Assembly (NCBI GenBank): GCA_964636125.1
Contig: CAZWPX010000022.1
Location: forward strand, 13,311-77,310
DNA: 64,000 bases
Reading direction: 5' to 3'
From: CAJINA01 sp964636125
GTDB taxonomy: Bacteria > Desulfobacterota > Desulfobacteria > Desulfobacterales > CAJINA01
How positions within the stretch are numbered: the stretch's first letter is position 1; each line of letters begins with the position of its first letter. Under the pieces are notes generated by a model that was not told where the DNA came from, ran no database searches, and saw only the letters and a list, made by a program, of their open reading frames with translations. The position numbers were made by a program, and so were the translations under genes. This document shows positions 36,070 through 43,948 of the stretch, piece after piece.

Positions 36070-36345
36070 AGAATCCTAGCCTTGGGTTGCCCTTTGAAGG
36101 GGCGAGCATCTGAACAAACACAGTTGTAAATTGACCGGATTCATGGGAGCAGGTCGAAGACTGAAGGCTGAAGAAAACCCTAAAACCAATTGGTCGGGTT
36201 CTAATAGCGCATTAGAGCCTTGACCTTCAGTCTTCAGCCTCTTTGCAAATATCTTGTAATCAGAACACAGCCTGGATGAAACTGTATAAAGCCGCCCGGG
36301 ACGAACACCCCCGGGCGGCTATAGTTCAAAGGCCGCTGAGTCAGG
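36070..36345. repeat. Convergent intergenic region with GAAGACTGAAGG inverted repeat
   Basis: A perfect 12-bp inverted repeat, GAAGACTGAAGG (36156-36167) and CCTTCAGTCTTC (36224-36235), frames about 55 bases. The unit CAGTCTTCAGCCTTCAGTC recurs near 27417-27430, so this is a dispersed repeat or MITE relic. The rest is non-coding and includes the terminator at 36290-36320. Confidence 0.5.
36290..36320. terminator. Bidirectional terminator between uspA-like gene and protease gene
   Basis: A strong GC hairpin, AGCCGCCCGGG and CCCGGGCGGCT, with a nine-base loop between two converging genes. The minus strand continues with TTTAT; T tracts are short on both sides, so efficiency is uncertain. Confidence 0.65.
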
Positions 36346-37794
36346 CTATTTTTCCAGTTTAATCACCAGGTAGCCCGCATTGGGACGCAGGATGAGCAGG
36401 CTGAATTCAGTCTTTTTGTCAATCTTACCCAGCAGCTTGTGGTACTCTTTCAGGCTGCCGACCCGCTTGCGATTGATCTCTTTAATGATGTCTGCTGTCC
36501 GGATACCGGCCCGGTCACCTTTGCCGCCCGGTTCGACTTCGGTCACCAGCACCCCCTTTTCGCCACCATCCACTCCGAGCCGGTGTGCAGTCTCTTTGGT
36601 GAGGGCGGTCACCTCAATTCCCAGGGCACTGCTTCTCTCCTGGTCAGCCTTGGCCTGCCGCTGGTCGTCTTCGCGTTTGGCCAGTTTGACAGTCTTGGTA
36701 AGCTCTTTGCCGTCCCGGAGAAGCGCTATTTTAGCCTCCTCGCCCACGGTAAGTCCGGCAATCATCCGGCTGAGCTGCCGGCTGGTTGAAATTTCCTTGC
36801 CATTTACCTTTAGAATAATATCGCCGACTTTGATACCGGCTTTGTCGGCCGGATCATTTTCAAATACCTGGGAAACGAGTACACCCGAGGCGTCATCCAG
36901 TTTATAGTAGTCTTTAAGTTCGGCACTCAGGCTCTGTATGCCGACCCCCAGCCAACCCCGGGTAACCCCTTTTCCGGTTTTAAGCTGGGTAATGATGTCT
37001 CCGGCCATGTCAATGGGGATCGCAAACCCGATGCCCTGCCCCCGAGCGACAATTGCCGTATTGATGCCAACGACTTCGCCTTTTAGATTCAGCAACGGCC
37101 CACCGCTGTTGCCGGGGTTGATGGATGCGTCGGTCTGGATAAAATCGTCATAGGGTCCCGAACCAATGATACGCCCCTTGGCGCTGACGATTCCGGCTGT
37201 CACGGTCTGCTCAAGCCCGAAAGGACTACCGATGGCAACCACCCAGCTGCCCACTTCCAGTGCTTCCGAATCCCCCAGCTTAAGGGCATTCAGGCCTTTG
37301 GCATCTATCTTGATGAGCGCCAGGTCCGTATTGGCATCCCGCCCGATCACTTCAGCCTTATATTCCTTTTCATTGGACAGTTTAACCGTAATCTCGTCGG
37401 CCCCTTCAATCACATGATTGTTGGTCACAATGTATCCGGTTTTGTCGATTATAAAACCAGAACCGAGGCTTCTCTCTTTGTAATCCCGCTGGGGACTGTC
37501 TCCCCGGGGGCCAAAAAACTCATGGAAAGGATCCTTCTCCCCAAAAGGATTTCTCTGGCCAAATGGATTCCCAAAAAAATGTTGAAAAACGCGTCCTCCG
37601 CCTTTCATCGTCTTGACCGTCCGTATATTCACCACGGCCGGACGCGCCTGTTTCGCCAGAAAACTGAAATTCGCAGGAACCATCTGCACCAGTTCAGTAC
37701 TCTTGGCAATTACTTCTCCCGGGCCGACGCCCAGGGCCAGACCTATTGTCAGAGCTGCAATTAACAGCGGTGTCCAGATTGACTTATTGCGCAT
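36346..37794 (-). CDS. Periplasmic serine protease, DegP/DegQ/HtrA type (482 aa)
   Basis: Envelope quality-control protease. Signal peptide WTPLLIAALTIGLALGVGPG, a Gly/Phe-rich LA-loop (FQHFFGNPFGQRNPFGE), trypsin-like domain with His127 in NNHVIEG, Asp157 in DLALIKI and Ser230 in GNSGGPLL, then two PDZ domains (about 280-370 with GWLGVGIQSL, and 385-480 with GVLVTEVEPGGKG). All catalytic residues are present. The regulator pair at 37.9-40.0 kb lies upstream on the same strand, 100 bases away, and may control it (inference). degP versus degQ cannot be settled, so no symbol is given. Confidence 0.93.
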   Translation of the reverse strand: MRNKSIWTPLLIAALTIGLALGVGPGEVIAKSTELVQMVPANFSFLAKQARPAVVNIRTVKTMKGGGRVFQHFFGNPFGQRNPFGEKDPFHEFFGPRGDSPQRDYKERSLGSGFIIDKTGYIVTNNHVIEGADEITVKLSNEKEYKAEVIGRDANTDLALIKIDAKGLNALKLGDSEALEVGSWVVAIGSPFGLEQTVTAGIVSAKGRIIGSGPYDDFIQTDASINPGNSGGPLLNLKGEVVGINTAIVARGQGIGFAIPIDMAGDIITQLKTGKGVTRGWLGVGIQSLSAELKDYYKLDDASGVLVSQVFENDPADKAGIKVGDIILKVNGKEISTSRQLSRMIAGLTVGEEAKIALLRDGKELTKTVKLAKREDDQRQAKADQERSSALGIEVTALTKETAHRLGVDGGEKGVLVTEVEPGGKGDRAGIRTADIIKEINRKRVGSLKEYHKLLGKIDKKTEFSLLILRPNAGYLVIKLEK

Positions 37795-37894
37795 TTAAAA
37801 CCTCCTTGGGTTAACTGTTGCATTGTTTGTTCCCTTGAACATAATGCCTGAAGCTAACCACAAGATGACCGCAAGATTACCATTTGGTAATGTT

Positions 37895-39301
37895 CTAGAT
37901 TGGAAAAACGATCGTAAACGTGCTGCCCTGGCCTTTCTGGCTTGACACCCGGATATTTCCGCCATGGGCACGCACAACCGTCTGGGCAAGACTCAAACCC
38001 AGGCCGGTTCCCGGCAGGGAACGGCTTTCATCACACCGAAAGAATCGATTAAAAATCAGCGGCAGATCTGTTTCACTGATCCCGGTTCCGGTATCTGTCA
38101 CCTCCACCTGAATGGACCGCCCCGCATCCAACGCAACCTTCACGGCAATCTGTCCGTCCGACGCGGTGCATTTAATCGCATTGTCAATCAGGTTCGACAA
38201 CATTCTCTGCATCATCCTCAGATCACCCCGGAACGGACAGGCACCGACTGTCTCGCAGGTTAAATGCAGACCGCTGTCCTCTGCCAGGGGGCCAAAAAGG
38301 GCACAGGCTTCCCGGGCAATGACCGCCAGATCAAGCCCTTCAAATTGAATATTACCTACACCCGCCTCGGTCTTGGAAATGATCAGCATTGTGTTGATCA
38401 TATCCAGAAGGCGATCACACTCCTCAATAGTATCAGCGGCCATATTTTCATATTCACCCACTGTCGCCCCGGTTGTCAGAGTAATTTCGGCCAGACCGCG
38501 CAATCTTGTGATCGGGCTGCGCAGATCATGTGCTATGTTTTCACTCATTTCACGAATACCGGTTACGAGTTCTTCAATCCTGTCCAGCATGGTATTAAAG
38601 GCACCCGCAAGCCTGTCAATCTCATCACCATGCCGCTTTTCCACGACCACGCGCTCTTGTAGTGATTCACTTGAAATTTTACGGGCTGTGACGGTTACGG
38701 CCGCGACGCCGGACAGGGCTCTTTTTGACAACAGCCAGCCAATCACCACAGCAAGGCTGAACAGGACCAGCATGGTAACCGCAAAAATTCTTACCAGGGC
38801 ACCCAGAAAGCGGTCGTTGGCATTGAGGGACTGCCCCATTTGAATGATGATCCGCGGACCGATAAAGCTGTAGAATATTCGCACCTCGCTGGCGGTTTGG
38901 GCATGTGTGACGGTTTCCAGAACCGCAAGCTGCCCTTCCAGCAAATGTCGAATAGCTTTGGCGTTTACGGCCAGATCTTTCCAGTAGGACGGGGACGAAG
39001 ACCAGAAAACTTCCCCGTTGGGAGCCAGCATCCGTATGAAAACTTCTTTTTCCCCAAATGCTTTGGTTTCAATAAACGCTGCTTCCTGAACATCTTCTAA
39101 ATCCCTAATCGCCAGGACGGCCGCAAAATGACCGTTTCGCCTTTCCAGGTTCCGGTCGGTTCTTTCCATGAACTCGAAGGCCAGCATCCAATAGGTCACT
39201 GTAAATGCAATTCCCAGCGATACCATAAACAACATTGCATACCAGAGCGTTAAACGCAGTGTCAGCGAAGGCCTGTATTTAGCGAGCATTCTTGAGAACA
39301 T
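37895..39301 (-). CDS. Membrane sensor histidine kinase, OmpR-partner type (468 aa)
   Basis: Two transmembrane segments (about 18-38 and 160-185) enclose a periplasmic sensor of about 120 residues (RNLERRNGHFAAVLAIRDL...). HAMP domain (RALSGVAAVTVTARKISSES), H-box ENIAHDLRSPITRLRG, N-box LSNLIDNAIKC, G1 DTGTGISE, GTGLGLSLAQT. Topology and motifs resemble CusS/heavy-metal sensor kinases, but the ligand is not shown. The ATG at 39301 has GGAG 6 bases upstream; it overlaps the response regulator stop, so the two are translationally coupled. Confidence 0.92.
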   Translation of the reverse strand: MFSRMLAKYRPSLTLRLTLWYAMLFMVSLGIAFTVTYWMLAFEFMERTDRNLERRNGHFAAVLAIRDLEDVQEAAFIETKAFGEKEVFIRMLAPNGEVFWSSSPSYWKDLAVNAKAIRHLLEGQLAVLETVTHAQTASEVRIFYSFIGPRIIIQMGQSLNANDRFLGALVRIFAVTMLVLFSLAVVIGWLLSKRALSGVAAVTVTARKISSESLQERVVVEKRHGDEIDRLAGAFNTMLDRIEELVTGIREMSENIAHDLRSPITRLRGLAEITLTTGATVGEYENMAADTIEECDRLLDMINTMLIISKTEAGVGNIQFEGLDLAVIAREACALFGPLAEDSGLHLTCETVGACPFRGDLRMMQRMLSNLIDNAIKCTASDGQIAVKVALDAGRSIQVEVTDTGTGISETDLPLIFNRFFRCDESRSLPGTGLGLSLAQTVVRAHGGNIRVSSQKGQGSTFTIVFPI

Positions 39302-39962
39302 ATCCGACTCCACGAACTGTATGGATCAATTTTTCAGTAAATTCTTTATCGACTTTTTCACGCAAGCGGCAAATTCGAGCTTCGACCACATTCGTTTGGG
39401 GGTCAAAATTATAATCCCACACGTGTTCCATTATCATGGTCTTTGAGACAACTTTGTCTCGATTTCTCAAAAGGTATTCCAACAGGGCAAATTCTCGCGG
39501 TTGCAGTTCAATTTTTTTTTCACCACGCCGGACCTCCCGGGTCAGTAAATCCATTGTCAGGTCCTGCGCCTCCAACCAGGTCGGCTGGGCGATATTACAC
39601 TGTCGTCTGATCAAGGCCTGGACCCGGGCCAATAATTCCGAAAAGGCAAAAGGTTTTGTCAGGTAATCATCACTGCCAGTATACAGGCCTTTCACACGAT
39701 CATCGATGGAATCCCTGGCACTCAGAATAATAATCGGGGTTGTAATGTGAGCCTTGCGTAACGCATCTATAACTGCCAGCCCGTTCTTCTTAGGCAGCAT
39801 GATATCTATAATAACAGTATCATATGGCTCACTTACAGCGAGATCAAGACCGCGGACACCATCGGGGGCATGATCAACAGCAAAACCGGCCGATTTAAAC
39901 CCCTTGATGATGAATGATGCTATTTTGAGATCGTCCTCAACAAGCAGGATACGCATGGTCAC
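39279..39962 (-). CDS. OmpR/PhoB-family response regulator (227 aa)
   Basis: Receiver domain with DD at 10-11 (VEDDLKI), phospho-acceptor Asp in VIIDIMLPKKNG and Lys in KPFAFSEL, followed by an OmpR-type winged helix (LQPREFALLEYLLRNRDKVV, VVEARICRLREKVD, TVRGVGYVL). It pairs with the overlapping histidine kinase. The upstream gap contains three inverted repeats (40127-40311) that could be sites for this or another regulator. Confidence 0.95.
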   Translation of the reverse strand: MTMRILLVEDDLKIASFIIKGFKSAGFAVDHAPDGVRGLDLAVSEPYDTVIIDIMLPKKNGLAVIDALRKAHITTPIIILSARDSIDDRVKGLYTGSDDYLTKPFAFSELLARVQALIRRQCNIAQPTWLEAQDLTMDLLTREVRRGEKKIELQPREFALLEYLLRNRDKVVSKTMIMEHVWDYNFDPQTNVVEARICRLREKVDKEFTEKLIHTVRGVGYVLKNAR

Positions 39963-40126
39963 CTCCTGAAAACTGTAAAAGTATATATGACAGCAATCAC
40001 CCGGGGGACTGTTAGCCAGTCAAATATCGATGGAAATGTTGTTTAGCAGACAGCTTGAGTATTTCCCGAGAGACAAAAACCTGTCTCCCGACCGGCCTTC
40101 AGGCAGCCCGGAGCGGTTTCAAAAAA

Positions 40127-40139
40127 CAACATATTGTTG
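40127..40139. promoter_or_regulatory. Palindrome CAACATATTGTTG, candidate operator 1
   Basis: Perfect 5-bp arms around TAT. Its near-twin CAACAAATTGTTG lies at 40299-40311. A pair of the same palindrome in one divergent promoter region suggests a dimeric regulator binding twice, possibly with looping. Confidence 0.45.
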
Positions 40140-40144
40140 GGCCT

Positions 40145-40183
40145 CAATAATTGTAGAACAAAGTTTATAACCTACAATTATTG
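40145..40183. promoter_or_regulatory. 12-bp inverted repeat CAATAATTGTAG / CTACAATTATTG
   Basis: Perfect arms at 40145-40156 and 40172-40183 with a 15-base spacer. AT-rich and without a T tract, so an extended operator or cruciform is more likely than a terminator. Confidence 0.4.
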
Positions 40184-40298
40184 TGGTCAATTCAGTTTCC
40201 ATGTTTCTGTTTTTTCCCCAATTGCAGCCAGGCAACCCTCTACAGAGAGTTTTTAGTCCAAAACACAGTGATTAATCATTACATTTGTACGAAAATCT

Positions 40299-40311
40299 CA
40301 ACAAATTGTTG
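40299..40311. promoter_or_regulatory. Palindrome CAACAAATTGTTG, candidate operator 2
   Basis: Perfect 6-bp arms around a single A, 172 bases from the first palindrome and about 130 bases upstream of the small cysteine protein. Confidence 0.45.
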
Positions 40312-40442
40312 GATGGGTGATTTTCGGGTACTAATTTTGCATATTTTTTTAAATCAGCTACCCTCGGGGGTAGTCTGATACCCAGATATCAATCAACTAC
40401 CCCGCTCCTGAACATCAAACATTTTGCTATCTGGAGGCTAAA

Positions 40443-40658
40443 ATGGAAAAAAGACCATCTACGTGCGCAACGTTTGATTTTGAAATCGGAAACCTTTTGG
40501 AAAGCCCCTGTAAACGGTGTCACAAACAGGCACTTTTACCCAAATGCGCCGCAAACTGCAAACTAATCGACGATGTCCAGAAAGCTCTCGCAGGCGGTAT
40601 TTCCAGTGTAAAAAACTTTTCACCCGCAGAATCATTTACTATTCTCATAAGTGATTGA
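40443..40658 (+). CDS. Small cysteine-containing protein (71 aa)
   Basis: Cytoplasmic, five cysteines besides C8: SPCKRCHKQALLPKCAANCKL could bind a metal ion or cluster through CxxC...CxxxC. It ends FSPAESFTILISD. GGAGG lies 5 bases before the ATG, which strongly supports translation. Function not recognised. Terminator-like hairpins follow at 40697-40751. Confidence 0.65.
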   Translation: MEKRPSTCATFDFEIGNLLESPCKRCHKQALLPKCAANCKLIDDVQKALAGGISSVKNFSPAESFTILISD

Positions 40659-40696
40659 TATTAAAATCTCACCGCTGATACAAGGCGGCAGTAGAG

Positions 40697-40721
40697 AAGC
40701 CTGGCCCAGAGGGCCAGGCTT
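40697..40721 (+). terminator. Terminator-like hairpin AAGCCTGGCCC / GGGCCAGGCTT
   Basis: An 11-bp perfect stem with an AGA loop, 40 bases after the small cysteine protein. Followed by TTGGG rather than a long T run. A second perfect hairpin follows immediately. Confidence 0.6.
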
Positions 40722-40722
40722 T

Positions 40723-40751
40723 GGGTTGCCCCGGGAAGGGGCTTACAACCC
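40723..40751. other. Second perfect hairpin GGGTTG-CCCC / GGGGC-CAACCC
   Basis: GGGTTG pairs with CAACCC and GCCCC with GGGGC around a GGAA-like tip with a TTA bulge. Back to back with the previous hairpin. A related start (TTGGGTTGCCC...AAGGGGC) occurs after the uspA-like gene at 36083-36105. Confidence 0.4.
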
Positions 40752-40919
40752 AAATCCGTAGAGTTTGAAGTGGCTAAAGTGATCTAATATCTAAAGGTTG
40801 TAGAAATAATCAGCCCCCTCTTGCCCGAGCCGGTCTGCGGGCGGTATTTACCCCTTGACTTTATTTTCTCAATTCTTATTATACCGGCATCAATTTAAAT
40901 CGGTATTGAGAGGTTTTGT

Positions 40920-41102
40920 ATGCCAGTGTATGAATTTGAATGCAAGTGCGGCCATGTAACCGAAAACTTGGTTAAACTTGGCACCAAACAAGTTGATTGC
41001 CCTAAATGCAACCAAAAAGCCAAGAAGATTATGAGCCTGTGCGCTTTCGAGTTAAAAGGCAGCGGCTGGTATGCTGACGGCTATTCCTCCTCAAAAAAAT
41101 AA
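40920..41102 (+). CDS. FmdB-family zinc ribbon protein (60 aa)
   Basis: MPVYEFECKCGHVTENLVK and CPKCNQKAKK form the CxC...CxxC zinc ribbon of the FmdB/CxxC_CXXC_SSSS family, here with a CKCG first knuckle. The tail LKGSGWYADGY is also typical. The family was named for a putative regulator of the tungsten formylmethanofuran dehydrogenase operon; function is otherwise unknown. A relative lies at 54781-54993. Single gene with GAGAGG upstream. Confidence 0.85.
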   Translation: MPVYEFECKCGHVTENLVKLGTKQVDCPKCNQKAKKIMSLCAFELKGSGWYADGYSSSKK

Positions 41103-41226
41103 GCGGGAAAATCCGAGTCGCAATCCACCTGCCGATTGAAGCCACCTCCCCCCAAAGTGAGCACGTGCAGGCCTTTCCTTTAAATAACGGCTTACCTTCG
41201 AGTTTTAACCACGCCTGGGCCCGCTA

Positions 41227-43593
41227 TCATTTATCGATAGTCTCAGGCAGGTCTGAAGTTCCCGTATCCCAGAATTCCTGCAAGGCCGTTTCCAGATCAC
41301 CTGGGTGCCTGATTTTTTCCGGCCGCCAATGCGGCGGCAACAGTTTGCGGTAGCGATAGCGGGCATACCGACTGTCTACCAGGAGCACAAACCCCCTGTC
41401 CTCTGCCGTGCGAATGACCCGGCCGCCGCCCTGCAGCACGCGGTTAATTCCAGGATACTGGTAAGCGTACTGGAACCCAGCCCTTTCGGCTGTGTCAAAA
41501 TAGTGCCTGATCAATTCATTCTCAAATGAAATCCCCGGCAGCCCGACACCGACCACCGCGGCACCTGTCAGCCGGTCCCCTTCGAGGTCGATGCCTTCAC
41601 CAAAAATGCCGCCCAAAACAGCAAAACCGACCACACCGCCCGTGACCCTGATCTGAAACTGGCTCAAGAAAGCCGCTTTTTCCTCAGTGGTCATCTCAGG
41701 TTTCTGAACAATAAGGTTCAATTCCGGTTCTTTGTTCAAGATTGCCGCATGAACCATCAGCATATATTGATACGAAGGAAAAAACAGCAGATAATTGCCT
41801 CTCTTTTTCGAAATCATTACCCTCAGTATGTCACTCACCATTTCCAGGGTGTCGTTTCTTTTCTGGTAGAGGGTTGAAATCCGATCCGCCACAAACGTCC
41901 GGAAATGTTCGTTCGGAAAGGCAGACCCGATTTTCAGGCAAGTGGTATCCGGGGCACAGCCAAAAATCCGCCTAAAATAGTTCGCCGGTGTCAGGGTCGC
42001 CGAAAAGAACACGGCCGCAGCACTGGCACCCAGCGACGCGCCCAGGCGACGGGCCGGGTCCAGGCAAAAAAGCCTCACCCGTAAATTTTTCCCGGACTGT
42101 TCCCCCAGAAAAATATAATCAACATCCACCTGGTCAGCTGTTTTGTTAAAATGAACAACCTGAAAATAGAACTCCAAAAGCACCTGGCGAAAAGCGGCCT
42201 CCCGGTTTTTGGCCAGCCAGCGCTCCGCCAGGCGGATAAAATCAGACAGGCGGGATAGAAACTCTGTTGAAACCGCCTTTCTGGAAAAGGCCCCCCCTGG
42301 AAGCAGTTCACAATCCTGGCGGGCTTTAAGCATCCAGCTGTTAATTTTTCCAAGGCACCTGTAGACTGCCGGTAACTGCTGCCGCAGCTTACGCCGCAAA
42401 GCGAGTACTGCATCTTTTTCAATCTGGGCGGAAAACATATCCCGTGATCGATCCACCAGGTTATGTGCCTCGTCTACCAGGTATATGGGTTTCTTTCCGG
42501 ATTCATTGAAAAACCGCCGTAGTGAAACCCGCGGGTCAAATGCATAGTTGTAGTCACAGATAACGCAATCCGAACTATGGACCAGTTCCAGTGAAAACTC
42601 GAAGGGACAGAGCCTGAACTCCCGTGAGACTTGCTCAACTTTAGACCTGGAAAAGTCATCGTCAGCAAAAATGTGCCTGAGCGCTTCATCGACCCGGTCA
42701 TAATAGCCCTCTGTGTACTGGCAATCATCCGGGTTACAGGATCTTTCCGGTAGAAAACAGATCTTATCTTTGGCTGTCAGGGTCAGTGTTTTGACCCGCA
42801 GCCCTGCCGCGCGCATGACGGCAAACGCTTTTTGAGCGGCCAGACGGCCGGTTGTCCGGGCCGTTAAGTAGAAAATTGTAGGATTTTCGAGGATAGATAG
42901 TGCTTTTACGGCCGGGAAAAGGGTTCCCATGGTCTTGCCGATTCCGGTGGCCGCTTGCACCAGGAGCTGCTTTTGGTCACGAATGGCCCGGTAGACATCC
43001 ACAGCCATTTCTCTCTGGCCGCCGCGAAAGGCTGTAAAGGGAAACTCAAGACCGGCAATGGATGCGTTCCGGCAATCTTGCCAGTCCAGATTGAGTTGGA
43101 TAAGCGCCAGGTAACGGCCGGTAATATCATTGAAACACCGTGCCAGTTCATCCAGGGGATAAATCCTGGCAATTGATTGCATATCGCCGGTGTCGACCTG
43201 GTAGTATGTCAGCAGGGCCTCAACCTCCTCCAGCTGCTTTTCAACGGCGTACATATAGGCATAACACTGGACCTGACCCAGATGGACCGGATCCGGGGAT
43301 TCACAAATTCGGTCAAGATCGCGGGTTGTGGTCTTGATCTCCTCAACTGCGCAGATATCCGCTTTTTCATAAACGCCGTCAATCCGCCCGCTGACCGCCA
43401 GGTGTGCCCGCGCGGTCTCAACTGTCAAGGTGACCGGCACCTCGGCCATATAGCTGGCGGGACGGCTTTTTTGTATCCGCCGGTGAATCCGAATGCCCTC
43501 CCTGGCTCGCCTGGCCTGGGAAAATTCCATGCGCAGATCTCCGGATCGCAGCACCCGGGCAACCATTGCTCTCACAGCCACTTTGCAGGTCAT
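41227..43593 (-). CDS. DinG/XPD-like superfamily 2 helicase (788 aa)
   Basis: A predicted Fe-S DNA helicase. The N-terminal part (KVAVRAMVARVLRSGDL, then SGRIDGVYEKADICAVEEIK) looks like a PD-(D/E)XK nuclease-like domain, as in the bacterial DinG-like group. Then come motif I QAATGIGKTMG, TARTTGR (Ia), four cysteines for a cluster (ICFLPERSC, DDCQYT, RLCPFEF), DEAHNLVDRSRD (II), FFSATL (III), and YQYPGINRVLQGGGRVIRT (VI). The start at 43593 matches the conserved start of the family; ribosome site is weak. Earlier start at 43797 would add 68 poorly conserved residues. Likely DNA repair. Confidence 0.88.
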   Translation of the reverse strand: MTCKVAVRAMVARVLRSGDLRMEFSQARRAREGIRIHRRIQKSRPASYMAEVPVTLTVETARAHLAVSGRIDGVYEKADICAVEEIKTTTRDLDRICESPDPVHLGQVQCYAYMYAVEKQLEEVEALLTYYQVDTGDMQSIARIYPLDELARCFNDITGRYLALIQLNLDWQDCRNASIAGLEFPFTAFRGGQREMAVDVYRAIRDQKQLLVQAATGIGKTMGTLFPAVKALSILENPTIFYLTARTTGRLAAQKAFAVMRAAGLRVKTLTLTAKDKICFLPERSCNPDDCQYTEGYYDRVDEALRHIFADDDFSRSKVEQVSREFRLCPFEFSLELVHSSDCVICDYNYAFDPRVSLRRFFNESGKKPIYLVDEAHNLVDRSRDMFSAQIEKDAVLALRRKLRQQLPAVYRCLGKINSWMLKARQDCELLPGGAFSRKAVSTEFLSRLSDFIRLAERWLAKNREAAFRQVLLEFYFQVVHFNKTADQVDVDYIFLGEQSGKNLRVRLFCLDPARRLGASLGASAAAVFFSATLTPANYFRRIFGCAPDTTCLKIGSAFPNEHFRTFVADRISTLYQKRNDTLEMVSDILRVMISKKRGNYLLFFPSYQYMLMVHAAILNKEPELNLIVQKPEMTTEEKAAFLSQFQIRVTGGVVGFAVLGGIFGEGIDLEGDRLTGAAVVGVGLPGISFENELIRHYFDTAERAGFQYAYQYPGINRVLQGGGRVIRTAEDRGFVLLVDSRYARYRYRKLLPPHWRPEKIRHPGDLETALQEFWDTGTSDLPETIDK

Positions 43594-43948
43594 ACCCAAA
43601 TTCGCACCACCCCATTCCCTCCGTAAACTGTTTCCCACCAGGAGTAAACAATTCGATGCTCCGAAAAAACCGGAAAGTATATGCTGCCTACCATGCCGCG
43701 ACCGGCCGGACCAGTAAAATCTGGACCGCTCCCCAACCCTTGATCTTGAATTGACATGCCGGTCGAATTCCCCTATTATGCGAGGTCGCCTGAACATTGG
43801 CGCAAAATTTTTTTTGTTTTATTTCATAAGCTTACATGAAACCTGGCTTGGCTGTTGCCGGGCGACAGCCCCAACATTCGGCCCCCGGGCCGACCGGACA
43901 CGTGAAACCGGGAGAATTTAGCCACTGTTTTTGGGAATCCGCTAAACC

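Larger units (their letters stand above)
39963..40442. other. Divergent intergenic region rich in palindromes
   Basis: 480 bases between the response regulator (minus) and the small cysteine protein (plus). No gene is seen. It holds two near-identical palindromes (40127-40139, 40299-40311) and a long inverted repeat (40145-40183), listed separately, plus a GCTACCctcgggGGTAG hairpin near 40358-40376. Confidence 0.5.

Noticed and set aside
40697..40751. tRNA or small structured RNA gene
   Set aside because: Two simple hairpins only; no cloverleaf, no T-loop motif.
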